Of a DNA stretch of 64,000 bases, positions 21,800-33,235 are shown one piece after another. This DNA is from Ridgeia piscesae (Eukaryota; Annelida; Polychaeta; Sabellida; Siboglinidae): positions 102,501-166,500 of the forward strand of contig JAODUO010000069.1 of the NCBI GenBank assembly GCA_025642075.2. The letters run 5' to 3'. The first letter of the stretch is position 1. Every line of letters begins with the position of its first letter. The notes beneath the pieces are model-generated. The model was not told the origin of the DNA and made no database searches. It saw nothing but the letters and a program-made list of their open reading frames with translations. The position numbers and the translations under genes are program-made.

Positions 21800-24032
21800 C
21801 CAGGGTTTGAGAGTCTGTAATGTCACTTTGAGGGTCTGTGATGCTGTCAATAGAGTTTAGAAGTTGTACTTGACAGTGTGACTGTGATGTCACTTTGAGG
21901 GTCTGTGATGCTGTCAATGGAGTTTAGAAGGTGTTTGAGGGTCTGACTGTGATGTCACTTTGAGGGTCTATGATGCAGTCAGTAGAGTTTAGAAGGTGTT
22001 TGAGGGTCTGACTATGATGTCGACTTTGAGGGTATATGATGCTGTCAGTGGAGTTTAGAAGGTATTTGAGGGTCTGACTGTGATGTCACTTTGAGGGTCT
22101 ATGATGCTGTCAGTATAGTTTAGAAGGTGTTTGAGGGTCTGACTGTAATGTCGACTTTGGTGGTCTATGATGCAGCCAGTAGAGATTAACTGTTTGAGGG
22201 TCTGACTGTGATGTCGACTTTGAGGGTCTATGATGTTGTCAGTAGAGTTTAAAAGGTGTTTGAGTGCTGACTGTGATGTCACTTTGAGGGTCTATGATGT
22301 TGTCAGTAGAGTTTAAAAGGTGTTTGAGTGCTGACTGTGATGTCACTTTGAGGGTCTATGATGTTGTCAGTAGAGGTTAGGTGTTTGAGTGTCTGACTGT
22401 GATGTCACTTTGAGGGTCTATGATGCTGTCAGTAGAGTTTAAAAGGTGTTTGAGTGCTGACTGTGATGTCACTTTGAGGGTCTATGATGCTGTCAGTAGA
22501 GTTTAGAAGGTATTTGAGTGTCTGACTGTGATGTCACTTTGAGGGTCTATGATGCTTGTCAGTAGAGTTTAGAAGGTATTTGAGTGTCTGACTGTGATGT
22601 CACTTTGAGGGTCTATGATGCTGTCAGTAGAGTTTAGAAGGTATTTGAGTGTCTGACTGTGATGTCCACTTTGAGGGTCTATGATGTTGTCAGTAGAGTT
22701 TAGAAGGTATTTGAGTGTCTGACTGTGATGTCACTTTGAGGGTCTATGATGCTGTCAGTAGAGTTTAGAAGGTGTTTGAGTGTCTGACTGTGATGTCACT
22801 TTGAGGGTCTATGATGCTGTCAGTAGAGTTTAGAAGGTGTTTGAGGGTCTGACTGTGATGTCACTTTGAGGGTCTATGATGCTGTCAGTGGAGTTTAGAA
22901 GGTATTTGAGGGTCTGACTGTGATGTCACTTTGAGGGTCTATGATGTTGTCAGTAGAGTTTAAAAGGTGTTTGAGTGCTGACTGTGATGTCACTTTGAGG
23001 GTCTATGATGCTGTCAGTAGAGTTTAGAAGGTATTTGAGGGTCTGACTGTGATGTCACTTTGAGGGTCTATGATGCTGTCAGTAGAGTTTAGAAGGTATT
23101 TGAGGGTCTGACTGTAATGTCACTTTGATGGTGTATGATGCTGTCAGTGGAGTTTAGAAGGTATTTGAGGGTCTGACTGTGATGTCACTTTGAGGGTCTA
23201 TGATGCTTTTCAGTAGAGTTTAGAAGGTATTTGAGGGTCTGACTGTGATGTCACTTTGAGGGTCTATGATGTTGTCAGTAGAGTTTAGAAGGTATTTGAG
23301 GGTCTGACTGTGATGTCACTTTGAGGGTCTATGATGTTGTCAGTAGAGTTTAGAAGGTATTTGAGGGTCTGACTGTGATGTCACTTTGAGGGTCTATGAT
23401 GTTGTCAGTAGAGGTTAGAAGGTGTTTGAGTGTCTGACTGTGATGTCACTTTGAGGGTCTATGATGCTGTCAGTGGAGTTTAGAAGGTATTTGAGTGTCT
23501 GACTGTGATGTCACTTTGATGGTGTATGATGCTGTCAGTGGAGTTTAGAAGGTATTTGAGGGTCTGACTGTGATGTCACTTTGAGGGTCTATGATGCTGT
23601 CAGTAGAGTTTAGAAGGTATTTGAGGGTCTGACTGTGATGTCACTTTGAGGGTCTATGATGCTGTCAGTAGAGTTTAGAAGGTATTTGAGGGTCTGACTG
23701 TGATGTCACTTTGAGGGTCTATGATGTTGTCAGTAGAGGTTAGAAGGTGTTTGAGTGTCTGACTGTGATGTCACTTTGAGGGTCTATGATGCTGTCAGTG
23801 GAGTTTAGAAGGTATTTGAGGGTCTGACTGTAATGTCACTTTGAGGGTCTATGATGTTGTCAGTAGAGTTTAGAAGGTATTTGAGTGTCTGACTGTGATG
23901 TCACTTTGAGGGTCTATGATGCTGTCAGTAGAGTTTAGAAGGTATTTGAGTGTGTGACTGTGATGTCACTTTGAGGGTCTATGATGTTGTCAGTAGAGTT
24001 TAGAAGGTATTTGAGTGTGTGACTGTGATGTC
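21800..24032. repeat. 65-bp minisatellite (about 34 units)
   Basis: The unit contains gatgtcactttgagggtc, gatgctgtcagtagag and tttagaaggtatttgag. Spacing of gatgtcacttt is 65 bp (for example 23051 to 23116). Units with gtgcc/gtgct deletions and the ggtgtttgag variant interleave, implying block duplications. No coding content. Confidence 0.95.
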
Positions 24033-24734
24033 CCATGCCACTTACACCTAGAGCAAGACAGTGGGCGCAACCTCATTCAGTCGTCACAACGACTAGACAA
24101 TAGATCAATCCTTGTGCCATACTCTGGCCACATACCCTTCTAGATTGATTTCCTGTGAATGATTAACACTAGTCACAGGTATGTACAGTCTCAGGTGGCC
24201 AGAGCTGTGCTCTCACCTGGGCAATATTAACTGAGTGGACAGTTTGTATCCATGGCATTTCTGTGAGTCGTGTTCTGAATAGGACAGTGTGATGTTTGAT
24301 TTGTGACTATTTCTCTTGCGGACTGTACTCACTACTCTTCAGATTTTAAAATTATTTGTAAAATACATCACTGCTTGACAGTGATTCCATCAAGCCAGAT
24401 TTATAGGTGTCCAAAAACAGTGTGGGAAGAACTGCAGACATCTCAGGCACAATGTTTCTGTCTAATATAACTAGGTGCAATTTATTATTACCTTTAATGC
24501 ACTGCTTAACATGATCAAAAGTCAGAAACTCCAATTCACAAACAATTACTATGTATCTTTTTTATAATGTTTCTCTTTGTAATAGACTCAACCTATAAAT
24601 GTAGTGAGTTGTGCCGTGATTGGTCAGCTGTTGGCCATGTTGGATTAATATCAAAATGTGTGATTCCTGAACCATCAGATAGACGGGGTTTGAGTAAATT
24701 AAAACTTCTCTCCTTTACGTGGTCTACCATCCCT

Positions 24735-25318
24735 GTCTCTGTTTCCCTCCCTCCCTCCCTCCCTCCCTCCACCTCTACCTCCCTACCTCCCTACCCTCCC
24801 TCCCTCCCTCCCTCCCTCCCTCCCTCCCTCCCTCCCTCCCTACCTCATTTTATCCCCTACTCCCTCTCACCTCCCTCCCTCTATCCCCTGCCTCCCTCTC
24901 ACCTCCCTCCCGCTATCCCCTGTCTCCCGCTCACCTCCTTCCCTCTATCCCCTGTCTCCCTCCCTCTATCCCCTGTCTGCCTCTCACCTCCCTCCCACCT
25001 CCCTCCCTCTATCCCCTGCCTCCTTCTCACCTCCCTCCCGCTATCCCCTGTCTCCCGCTCACCTCCTTCCCTCTATCCCCTGTCTCCCTCCCTCTATCCC
25101 CTGTCTCCCTCTCACCTCCCTCCCACCTCCCTCCCTCTATCTCCTGTCTCCCTCTCACCTCCCTCCCTCCCACCTCCCTCCCTCTATCCCCTGTCTCCCT
25201 CTTACCTCCCTCCTTCTATCCCCTGTCTCCCTCTCACCTCCCTCCTTCTATCCCCTGCCTCCCTCTCATCTCCCTCCCTCTATCCCCTGTATCCCTCTCA
25301 CCTCCCTCCTTCTATCCC
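24735..25318. repeat. (CCCT)n run then 32-bp CT-rich array
   Basis: A pure ccct run (about 24745-24842) passes into units of about 32 bp with ctatcccctgtctccc and ctcacctccctcc, with 21-bp short units. It is almost entirely pyrimidine on the plus strand. It ends just before an acceptor-like caacacttag at 25342. Confidence 0.92.
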
Positions 25319-25342
25319 TTTTTTTCTCAATCCAACACTTAG

Positions 25343-25431
25343 ATAATAACCGCTACATCACAAATTACAAGTCAGTGACAATACTGTATGATGGAGACCA
25401 CATTACCCTAATGGGGCTGCACCACTACTGA
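25343..25431 (+). CDS. Weak candidate terminal exon, NNRYITNYKSVTILYDGD...
   Basis: An acceptor-like ccaacacttag follows a very long pyrimidine tract. The frame after two bases reads NNRYITNYKSVTILYDGD and continues to TGA at 25429-25431, without a nearby AATAAA. A GTGAGT lies five bases after the stop, so it could equally be a non-coding exon. Function is not recognised. Confidence 0.22.
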
Positions 25432-25841
25432 CTGGAGTGAGTCACCCCCACCATCATCTGGTCAAGACAGGGCGGAACAGGAGCCTCCAATGAGCCATCT
25501 GATTGGCCAGTCAGCTGATCACAGCCGCTTATTGATTTCTCATCTGGAGGCATCTGGCCATAACTCAGCAGTGACGTGCCGAGGCATGCGAGCTGTTGAT
25601 CACTGCTCCGACTCACTGCTGCATCCTGGGAGTTGATCGCAGCCTCGCTTACCCACTAGTGCATCCTGGGTGACAGAGGTCGTGTGTTCACATCGGTCTG
25701 TTCTTATAGCGATGGCTCCATGTCTGTCTCCACTCACCACAGATGTCACGTTTTGGTGACACTCAGTGACTACACTTGTGCTGTCACCACGTCAGTGGGA
25801 GGCTTGACCATCCGTCCTCCTTCTGTCTGTCCGTCCGTCAG

Positions 25842-25882
25842 GCTGGATGTCGCAAGGTGCTCAAGAGAGTAAACAAGAAGAG
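25842..25882 (+). CDS. Weak candidate short exon, AGCRKVLKRVNKK
   Basis: Acceptor tgtccgtccgtcag|GCT after a pyrimidine-rich tract and donor AAGAG|GTAGGC, 41 nt, ending with two bases of a codon. It encodes a basic AGCRKVLKRVNKK stretch. The 27-bp minisatellite starts about 40 bp into the presumed intron. No homologue is recognised. Confidence 0.22.
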
Positions 25883-25924
25883 GTAGGCTTGTGGATGTTA
25901 CTCAAAACTTGTCTCATTGTCTCT

Positions 25925-27200
25925 AACTCGAGCAGTCTAGTGAATGTCACTAGCTCTAGTAGCGTAGTTAGTGTCACTAACTCGAGCAGTCTAGTGAATG
26001 TCACTAGCTCTAGTAGTCTAGTTAGTGTCACTAACTCTAGCAGTCTAGTGAATGTCGCTAGCTCTAGCAGCCTAGTCAATGTCACTAACTCGAGCAGTCT
26101 AGTGAATGTCACTAGCTCTAGTAGTCTAGTTAGTGTCACTAACTCTAGCAGTCTAGTGAATGTCGCTAGCTCTAGCAGCCTAGTCAATGTCACTAACTCG
26201 AGCAGTCTAGTGAATGTCACTAGCTCTAGTAGTCTAGTTAGTGTCACTAACTCTAGCAGTCTAGTGAATGTCGCTAGCTCTAGCAGCCTAGTCAATGTCT
26301 CTAACTCGAGCAGTCTAGTGAATGTCACTAGCTCTAGTAGTCTAGTTAGTGTCACTAACTCTAGCAGTCTAGTGAATGTCACTAGCTCTAGCAGCCTAGT
26401 CAATGTCACTAACTCTAGCAGCCTAGTCAATGTCACTAACTCTAGCAGTCTAGTCAATGTCACTAACTCTAGCAGTCTAGTCAATGTCACTAACTCTAGC
26501 AGTCTAGTCAATGTCACTAACTCTAGCAGCCTAGTCAATGTCACTAGCTAGCAGCCTAGTCAATGTCACTAACTCTAGCAGTCTAGTCAATGTCACTAAC
26601 TCTAGCAGTCTAGTCAATGTCACTAACTCTAGCAGCCTAGTCAATGTCACTAACTCTAGCAGCCTAGTCAATGTCACTAACTCTAGCAGCCTAGTCAATG
26701 TCACTAGCTAGCAGCCTAGTCAATGTCACTAACTCTAGCAGTCTAGTCAATGTCACTAACTCTAGCAGCCTAGTCAATGTCACTAACTCTAGCAGCCTAG
26801 TCAATGTCACTAGCTAGCAGCCTAGTCAATGTCACTAACTCTAGCAGTCTAGTCAATGTCACTAACTCTAGTAGCCTAGTCAATGTCACTAATGCTAGCA
26901 GTCTAGTCAATGTCACTAATTCTAGCAGTCTGGTCAATGTCACTAACTCTAGCGGCCTACTCAATGTCACAAACTCTAAGCAGTCTAGTCAATGTCACTA
27001 ACTCTAGCAGTCTAGTCATTGTCACTAACTCTAGCAGCCTAGTCATTGTCACTAACTCTAGCAGCCTAATAAGTGTCACTAAGTCTAGCAGCCTAGTCAG
27101 TGTCACTAACTTTAGCAGCCTAGTCAATGTCACTAACTCTAGAAGCCTAGTCAATGTCACTAACTCTAGAAGCCTAGTCAATGTCACTAACTCTAGCAGC
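25925..27200. repeat. 27-bp minisatellite (about 47 units)
   Basis: The unit contains aactctagcagtctag and tcaatgtcact. Because 27 is 9 codons and no stop falls in one frame of either strand, both strands show 200+ codon ORFs (repeated SSSLVNVTN on plus, TRLLELVTL on minus). Neither has splice or start support, so they are repeat translations. Left units alternate tagc/aact variants in a 54- to 81-bp higher-order pattern; right units are nearly uniform. Confidence 0.95.
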
Positions 27201-27683
27201 TTACACATACAGGCTGTTTGTGGTGACAGAGATGTTAATAATTAATCAGTCATTGAGAACCATTTATGTGCAACTTGCAGAGTGCTATAAATGGAAACCG
27301 TCGTAATAATTTATTCGTAAAACACGTAGTTTGTCCACGTATTTCCAACAGGATTGTGTTAAAGAGTAGGCTAAGTGGATTGTTGTATATTTATGCACCT
27401 GTAGTGACGGTATGAAACAGCTGTGTCTGTGAAGGTCTGACTGTGTAGTAGTTTGTCACACTTGGGGTTCTGTAGGAGTAACTGAGTTGGCAGGTGTAGT
27501 GCTGTGGGTGGTCTTGTACACACATATTGAAATGACAGATTGAAGAGATGTTTAGACCAGTGGAACCAGTATCCAACCATTCGTGGGGGGTTCAGTTCCC
27601 CTGGTTTCGACCCCTTTGGAGAAGAATGTTGTGTCTGACTGGGTATGAGCGCCAAACAGTGCAGCCTCAAAGACAACAAGCTG

Positions 27684-28166
27684 GCAGTGAATGGATGAGC
27701 TGGCTAGATGTGTCTGCAGGGAGTTGATGAGCTGGCTGGATGTGTCTGCAGGCAGTTGATGAGGTGGCTGGATGTGTCTGCAGGGAGTTGATGAGGTGGC
27801 TGGATGTGTCTGCAGGCAGTTGATGAGGTGGCTGGATGTGTCTGCAGGGAGTTGATGAGCTGGCTGGATGTGTCTGCAGGGAGTTGATGAGCTGGCTGGA
27901 TGTGTCTGCAGGCAGTTGATGAGGTGGCTGGATGTGTCTGCAGGGAGTTGATGAGGTGGCTGGATGTGCCTGCAGGGAGTTGATGAGGTGGCTGGATGTG
28001 TCTGCAGGGAGTTGATGAGGTGGCTGGTTGTGTCTGCAGGGAGTTGATGAGGTGGCTGGATGTGCCTGCAGGGAGTTGATGAGCTGGCTGGATGTGTCTG
28101 CAGGGAGTTGATGAGGTGGCTGGTTGTGTCTGCAGGGAGTTGATGAGCTGGCTGGATGTGCCTGCA
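27684..28166. repeat. 32-bp minisatellite (about 15 units)
   Basis: The unit contains gagttgatgagctggctgg and gtgtctgcagg, with 32-bp spacing (27721, 27753). Minus-strand ORFs across it (HQLPADTSS-type repeats) are artefacts. Confidence 0.93.
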
Positions 28167-28447
28167 GCATCAACAGTCCACACTGTGGGGTGTGGATTCT
28201 CTCATGTCCACTAATGTCAAAGCTGGTTCCTGTCACATGCCTCAAAGTGACCACTCTGAGCTTGGAGTGCAGTGCTACTAACTGAGAATGCTAACAGGGT
28301 TGATATTTAAAGAAATATTTATAAACTAAAATATGCATCAGCCAACTTAAGGTTATGTTTTTGAAACCGGACATCATAAATTTTAGTTAATGTCGAGACA
28401 CTGGGTCACTCACTGGAACACCTCTCTAGACTCATCTTCCCTCCAGG

Positions 28448-28579
28448 AACGCACACGCATGCATGCACGCACACATGCACACACACACACACACACCCAT
28501 GCAACACACATAGTCACACACACACATGCACACACACATGCACACACACATGCACATGCACACACACGCACGCACACGC

Positions 28580-28619
<40 letters not shown>
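28448..28619. repeat. (CA)n microsatellite
   Basis: Imperfect acacac with cgcaca and tgcaca interruptions, pure for the last 40 bp. Confidence 0.95.
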
Positions 28620-28621
<2 letters not shown>

Positions 28622-29465
28622 CTGGATGGCCAATATATAGGTCTTATGCATTATAATTATACTTAATAATATGCTTTACATCTATAATTGCTGTATAATT
28701 ATGCTTTATAAGCCTAATCTAACTATTATATTAACAATTACTTCTCGCCCTGTTTCTAAAGTCGGTCAGTCCACTGGTCACTGCTCTATCAGCTACATCA
28801 TTAACATCACTAACCACTGTCATATGCCACATTCCACACATCTCTTATATATCATCCATATAACTTTTAACCTCTACTTGACCCAATTGCATAAATTTAC
28901 AAGTGATAAACTCGGGGAGCTCGTCAACTTTCCAGTTCACAAAGTCGTGTTTACAATCTAAACAAGTCGTTTGGTGATCAGCATTCACTCAGTTATCTAG
29001 GACTAGGTCAATTTGGCTATTTACAAGTGCTAATTTGCATATCCACATGAAATGAATATCAAACGAAATGACACTCTGATGCTCCAAGGTGTTCATTTGC
29101 ATATGGAGAATGTCACATTCACTGTGTGAATCCTAAATTGACAATAACACGATAATTGAATTGACTGAAGTCTTTAAAAACATTGCATTTATAATTGAAG
29201 GATAATATGTGACTTCATTGGTCTCAGGCGCTTGTGACATTGATGACATCCATATGGTGATACAAAAGATGTCAATTACTGTTTTGTATTTTTGTGATTT
29301 TATTTCAGGTTGTACATGACGGTTAAATTTTGAAATGCTGTTTTGCAGCTGAAACATTTTGTCCATTTACGGATTCATAATTCCTCTATCATTAATTCAT
29401 GGGAAGAGGGTTTTGATGGATTGTCTCCCAAATAAATTTTAGATTATTTTTTGGCCAGTAAACTG
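28620..29465. other. Unique AT-rich sequence, no gene; possible regulatory block
   Basis: No exon was recognised. Two perfect ATTTGCAT octamers at 29033-29040 and 29095-29102 stand out in an otherwise unique segment. Confidence 0.4.
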
Positions 29466-29712
29466 TAGTGTAGTGGTTAGAGGGTTGGGGTCTTGAGTGA
29501 TTTGGGGTTTATGCCCTCTTGTTGCCATTTCTAACCTTGAAGAAGTTCTTTTAGTCCAGTCCACGAGTATCCAGCTATAGACATTGTGGATATGCATTCA
29601 TGAATACTTTTGTGCATTAATTCCAGTATGACTGAAATCTTCCCAGAGAAATTGAGATTTTGTTTAAACGCGAAATGAATGGGTCTGCCAGTGAGTGAGT
29701 GTACAGTGCCTT
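29466..29712 (+). mobile_element. tRNA-derived SINE, copy 1
   Basis: The head has an A-box-like gtgtagtggttagag and a degraded B-box (ggggtttatgccc). The body shares gcattaatt, tcttcccagagaaattgag and tctgccag with the copy at 36425-36690. It is an old copy with substitutions and small gaps. Confidence 0.65.
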
Positions 29713-30684
29713 GAGCAGGTCTGTACCAGTGCTGCTGGCACATCAGTGTGTCATAGATATAGTGTCCTCATGACACAGACAACCTTTGGCATTTTGAAAA
29801 TGCTCCTTAATTTTAATGGCAGATTCCATTTAACGGTGGAATTTTCCTTATCGCATGAAACAGTCCCCCAGCGACCAGTGATGCCGCAGATGGCATGGTG
29901 CCAGCTTGGCATCTCAGTCATTGTGCACTACATGGTAATGCACTGTCGCTGTATAATAGTGCTGGCATCAGATGACACACGCCTCAACAAGTCTATTTGT
30001 GCCCTGACGTCCCTGCAATCTACCTGATTGTGTGGAGCCAATGCGGCGCAGCGGGCTCCATCTCCAGGTCTCATCCTAATAACACATTATCAGCCTCCTT
30101 TCATGGGCCTCTTGTGTGTACACTTCAACCAGCTGATGGGATGGGACAGTGGTCTATTAAAAATTACACTTTGCACTAGAGCAACGATGGGCATTATGAA
30201 AATACACATTATAACCAGATCACAGTTTGTACCTGGCCTGTGGAAAGGTCATGCAGACGCTTGTAGGGATGGCCATTATTAAAGGTTTTATAAAGTCATT
30301 TATTGAGTTACGATGATGTTAGATAAAATTGATTAAATAAGCTTCATCGGCTCGGTTTGGGTGCTCGACACATTTAAATAATTTTTTTTAAACTAAAACC
30401 TACCTAGTATCCATCCAACATGACCTGTTAGAGCAGTTATGTACAACTTATTCCTGTGCTCACAAGACAGTGAACCGTCCTGTCTAGAATTAGCACTTCA
30501 TTTTGGCCTGAGGTAATCTCCTTCAATGATTAAAAAAACATTCTTTTAACAAACGGATTTGCACAATGTTAAAGTTCTTTGTACACTGTTTGCTGAATGA
30601 AGAAAAACCAATTTTGTGATGAACAAACAAGCTGAGGAACCCTTAAAACTTGATTTGATGTCAGATATTACTTCTACTAAAACA
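29713..30684. other. Unique sequence, no gene recognised
   Basis: The 29870-30170 part is more GC-balanced, with several E-box cores (cagatg, cagctg), but no spliceable frame. Confidence 0.4.
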
Positions 30685-31113
30685 GTTGCGCTGTCGCGCT
30701 TACATTTTTCCGGTCGTTCCGATTGACGTTTCTGCGTATGCACAATAAATGTAAAATCATCAATGTCCAGCGAAACAACAAAGCATTTTCGGAATAAATG
30801 CCACGAGCTTAACTTTCCTGTGATGATTACTCTGAAGAGTTTCTTAATTTTTTTTATAAACCACTGTCACTACAGTCACATGATTTACGCTTGCTCTCAA
30901 AATATGCCTCAAAACTTGTTTGCCTCGTGTTAATTTGCAACAAGTAACTTTGCTGAGAGGTTATATACATCCTAACGAACAACCTGTAGTATTTATACCA
31001 TAAATGCTTTGTCTTTCCGCTGCACAGTGATGATTTTACATTTATCGCGCATGCGCAGAAATATCAATCGGAAGGTTTATAATGCCGGAAAAATCTAAGC
31101 GCTACAGCGCCAT
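30685..31113. mobile_element. Foldback MITE with about 115-bp inverted arms
   Basis: The left arm (30685-30800) and the reverse complement of the right arm (about 30985-31113) share gcgctgt-gcgctta, atttttccgg, ttccgattga, tttctgcg-atgc, ataaatgtaaaatcatca and acaaagcattt in order. Outer ends are ttgcgctgtcgcgc and tggcgctgtagcgc. No internal coding potential. The target-site duplication is unclear. Confidence 0.75.
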
Positions 31114-31304
31114 TCCATATGTGACCTTTCAAGGAACTCGTCATGATCATTAGTATGACGCTGACCAACATTATATCACCTACTGATTACTGTGGACATG
31201 TAAGTGATACATATTATTAAATATTAACGTGGGGAGCTTGTTGCTGGTCACTGGCACTGACACACCAACCAGATGGCTATCTCGCAGTGTTTGTGTCTGT
31301 CAGA

Positions 31305-31378
31305 ACATTTCTATCATTACTGCAGGTTCCTGGGCATCAAGAGTGCTGCCAGGGAGCCTGTCGTAATGATAGAAATGT
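31305..31378 (+). ncRNA. Hairpin resembling a microRNA precursor
   Basis: ACATTTCTATCATTAC (31305-31320) pairs perfectly with 31363-31378. Pairing continues inward through caggttcc/gggagcctg and gggca/tgccc-type pairs, with only three or four mismatches, to a loop of about six bases near 31339-31344. The stem is about 34 bp in 74 nt. No known microRNA was recognised, and a tiny MITE is an alternative. The plus strand here is also weakly exon-like (FLGIKSAAREPVVMIEM with a GTGGGT donor at 31410). Confidence 0.4.
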
Positions 31379-31419
31379 ACATGTACTTGTCCCTGTATAG
31401 CCAATATAGGTGGGTAGAG

Positions 31420-32390
31420 ACATGAAATTCCACAATCTTCAAGGTCTTTATGCTTAATAAATGTTTTACCAATCAACAGACATCCTGGTAGATATATACT
31501 TCCATGCACGCACACAGACAGTCCTCTCCAAACATACACGTGGATACATAATTTTAAAATCACAATATATATAGAAATAAGAGTAATATTTATTTTCACA
31601 AACACCAGGACAATGAATAACAATTCATCAGCTCAAATGTCCACCTGTCCAAAATGAACTCAATGCGTGCAAAATGAATCCAGTTAAAATGCCACAGGAC
31701 AAAATGTCGTGGGAGATACGGTATTGAATGTCACATACCCGGGGTAGTAGCTATCTATGTGACCAATACTGTAATTCTACAGCTTATACGTAATTTCTAT
31801 GGTATTGCAATATGGAATACAACATGAATCTTAAGTTCACCTAGAGTTCAGCATCTGTTGTATTACTTGCTGTGTTTCCTGACTTATCCACTGACTCATC
31901 TGTCCATCTTCATCTGACAGATGACTGGTCAAGATTGTTAATTACTACTGATAAAATTGATAGGTTTAGAGGGAACCAGCTAGCCTCTGGATTAACTACT
32001 TGTTCCAGGACTCTGCATTAATGACTATCACTGGCACAGCAAGTAGGGACACAGATGTTTTAATTAATTCAAAACTTATCAAATTCATGTTTAACAAAAT
32101 GCCAGATTCCAGCCACTGATGGTCCCCCCTAGTGTGTGGACATCACAGAGGTGCCAGAGTTGTCTCTGAGTTGTCTCCAGTTGTCACTGATGCTCCGGCC
32201 CACTTCCCATCCACCTGAGTGAGTGGGTGATGAAGTGGCATACAGCAGTGAGTGTGTGGGTGAGCATGTACACACTGCAGTCTCCCAGATGAGCTGTCAG
32301 GATCATGGCTCAGCAGAAAGCTGTGAGACTCAAGGCTAATCCCTCGTAGTCTCTCACTTGTAGCCTTAGTAACACAGCTCTGAGTTACAC
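31420..32390. other. Unique sequence, no gene recognised
   Basis: AT-rich with a moderately GC-rich patch at 32130-32380. No exon or RNA gene was supported. Confidence 0.4.
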
Positions 32391-32394
32391 CTAG

Positions 32395-33235
32395 CTACTC
32401 CACCCCTGTTTACATCTAGCTACACTGCTCCAGTTTACACATGTATATATATAGCTACACTGCTCCAGTTTACTCCTAGCTACACTGCTCCAGTTTACAC
32501 CTAGTTACACTGCTCCAGTTTACACATGTATATATATATAGCTACACTGCTCCAGTTTACTCATAGCTACACTGCTCCAGCTTACACCTAGCTACACTGC
32601 TGCAGTTTAAACATGTATATATAGCTACACTGCTCCAGTTTACTCGTAGCTACACTGCTCCAGCTTACGCCTAGCTACACTGCTCCAGTTTACACATGTT
32701 TATATAGCTACACTGCTCCAGCTTACTCCTAGCTACACTGCTCCAGTTTACACCTAGTTACACTGCTCCAGTTTACACCTAGTTACACTGCTCCAGTTTA
32801 CACCTAGCTATACTGCTCCAGTTTACACCTAGCTACACTGCAGCCTGCTCCAGTTTACACCTAGTTACACTGCTCCAGTTTACACCTAGCTATACTGCTC
32901 CAGCTTATACCTAGCTACACTGCTCCAGCTTACACCTAACTACACTGCTTCAGTTTACACATAGCCACACTGCTCCAGTTTACATGTATCTATACTGCTC
33001 CAGTTTACACATAGCTACACTGCTTCAGTTTACACATAGCTATACTGTTCCAGTTTACACATAGCTACACTGCTCCAGCTTACTCCTAGCTACACTGCTC
33101 CAGCTTACACCTAGCTACACTGCTCCAGTTTACACATAGCTACACTGCTCCAGTTTACACGTATCTATACTGCTCCAGTTTACACATAGCTACACTGCTT
33201 CAGTTTACACATAGCTACACTTCTCCAGCCAACAC
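32395..33235. repeat. 25-bp minisatellite (about 33 units)
   Basis: The unit contains tagctacactgctccag and tttacac. Some units carry an inserted atgtatatata block in place of cctag. Divergence is higher than in the other arrays. Confidence 0.93.

Noticed and set aside
24567..25346. Proline/serine/leucine-rich ORFs (PPSLPPSIPCLP)
   Set aside because: CT-rich microsatellite and 32-bp array; low-complexity translation.
27667..28254. Minus-strand HQLPADTSS repeat ORF (195 codons)
   Set aside because: 32-bp minisatellite; frame opened by repeat length, no gene signals.
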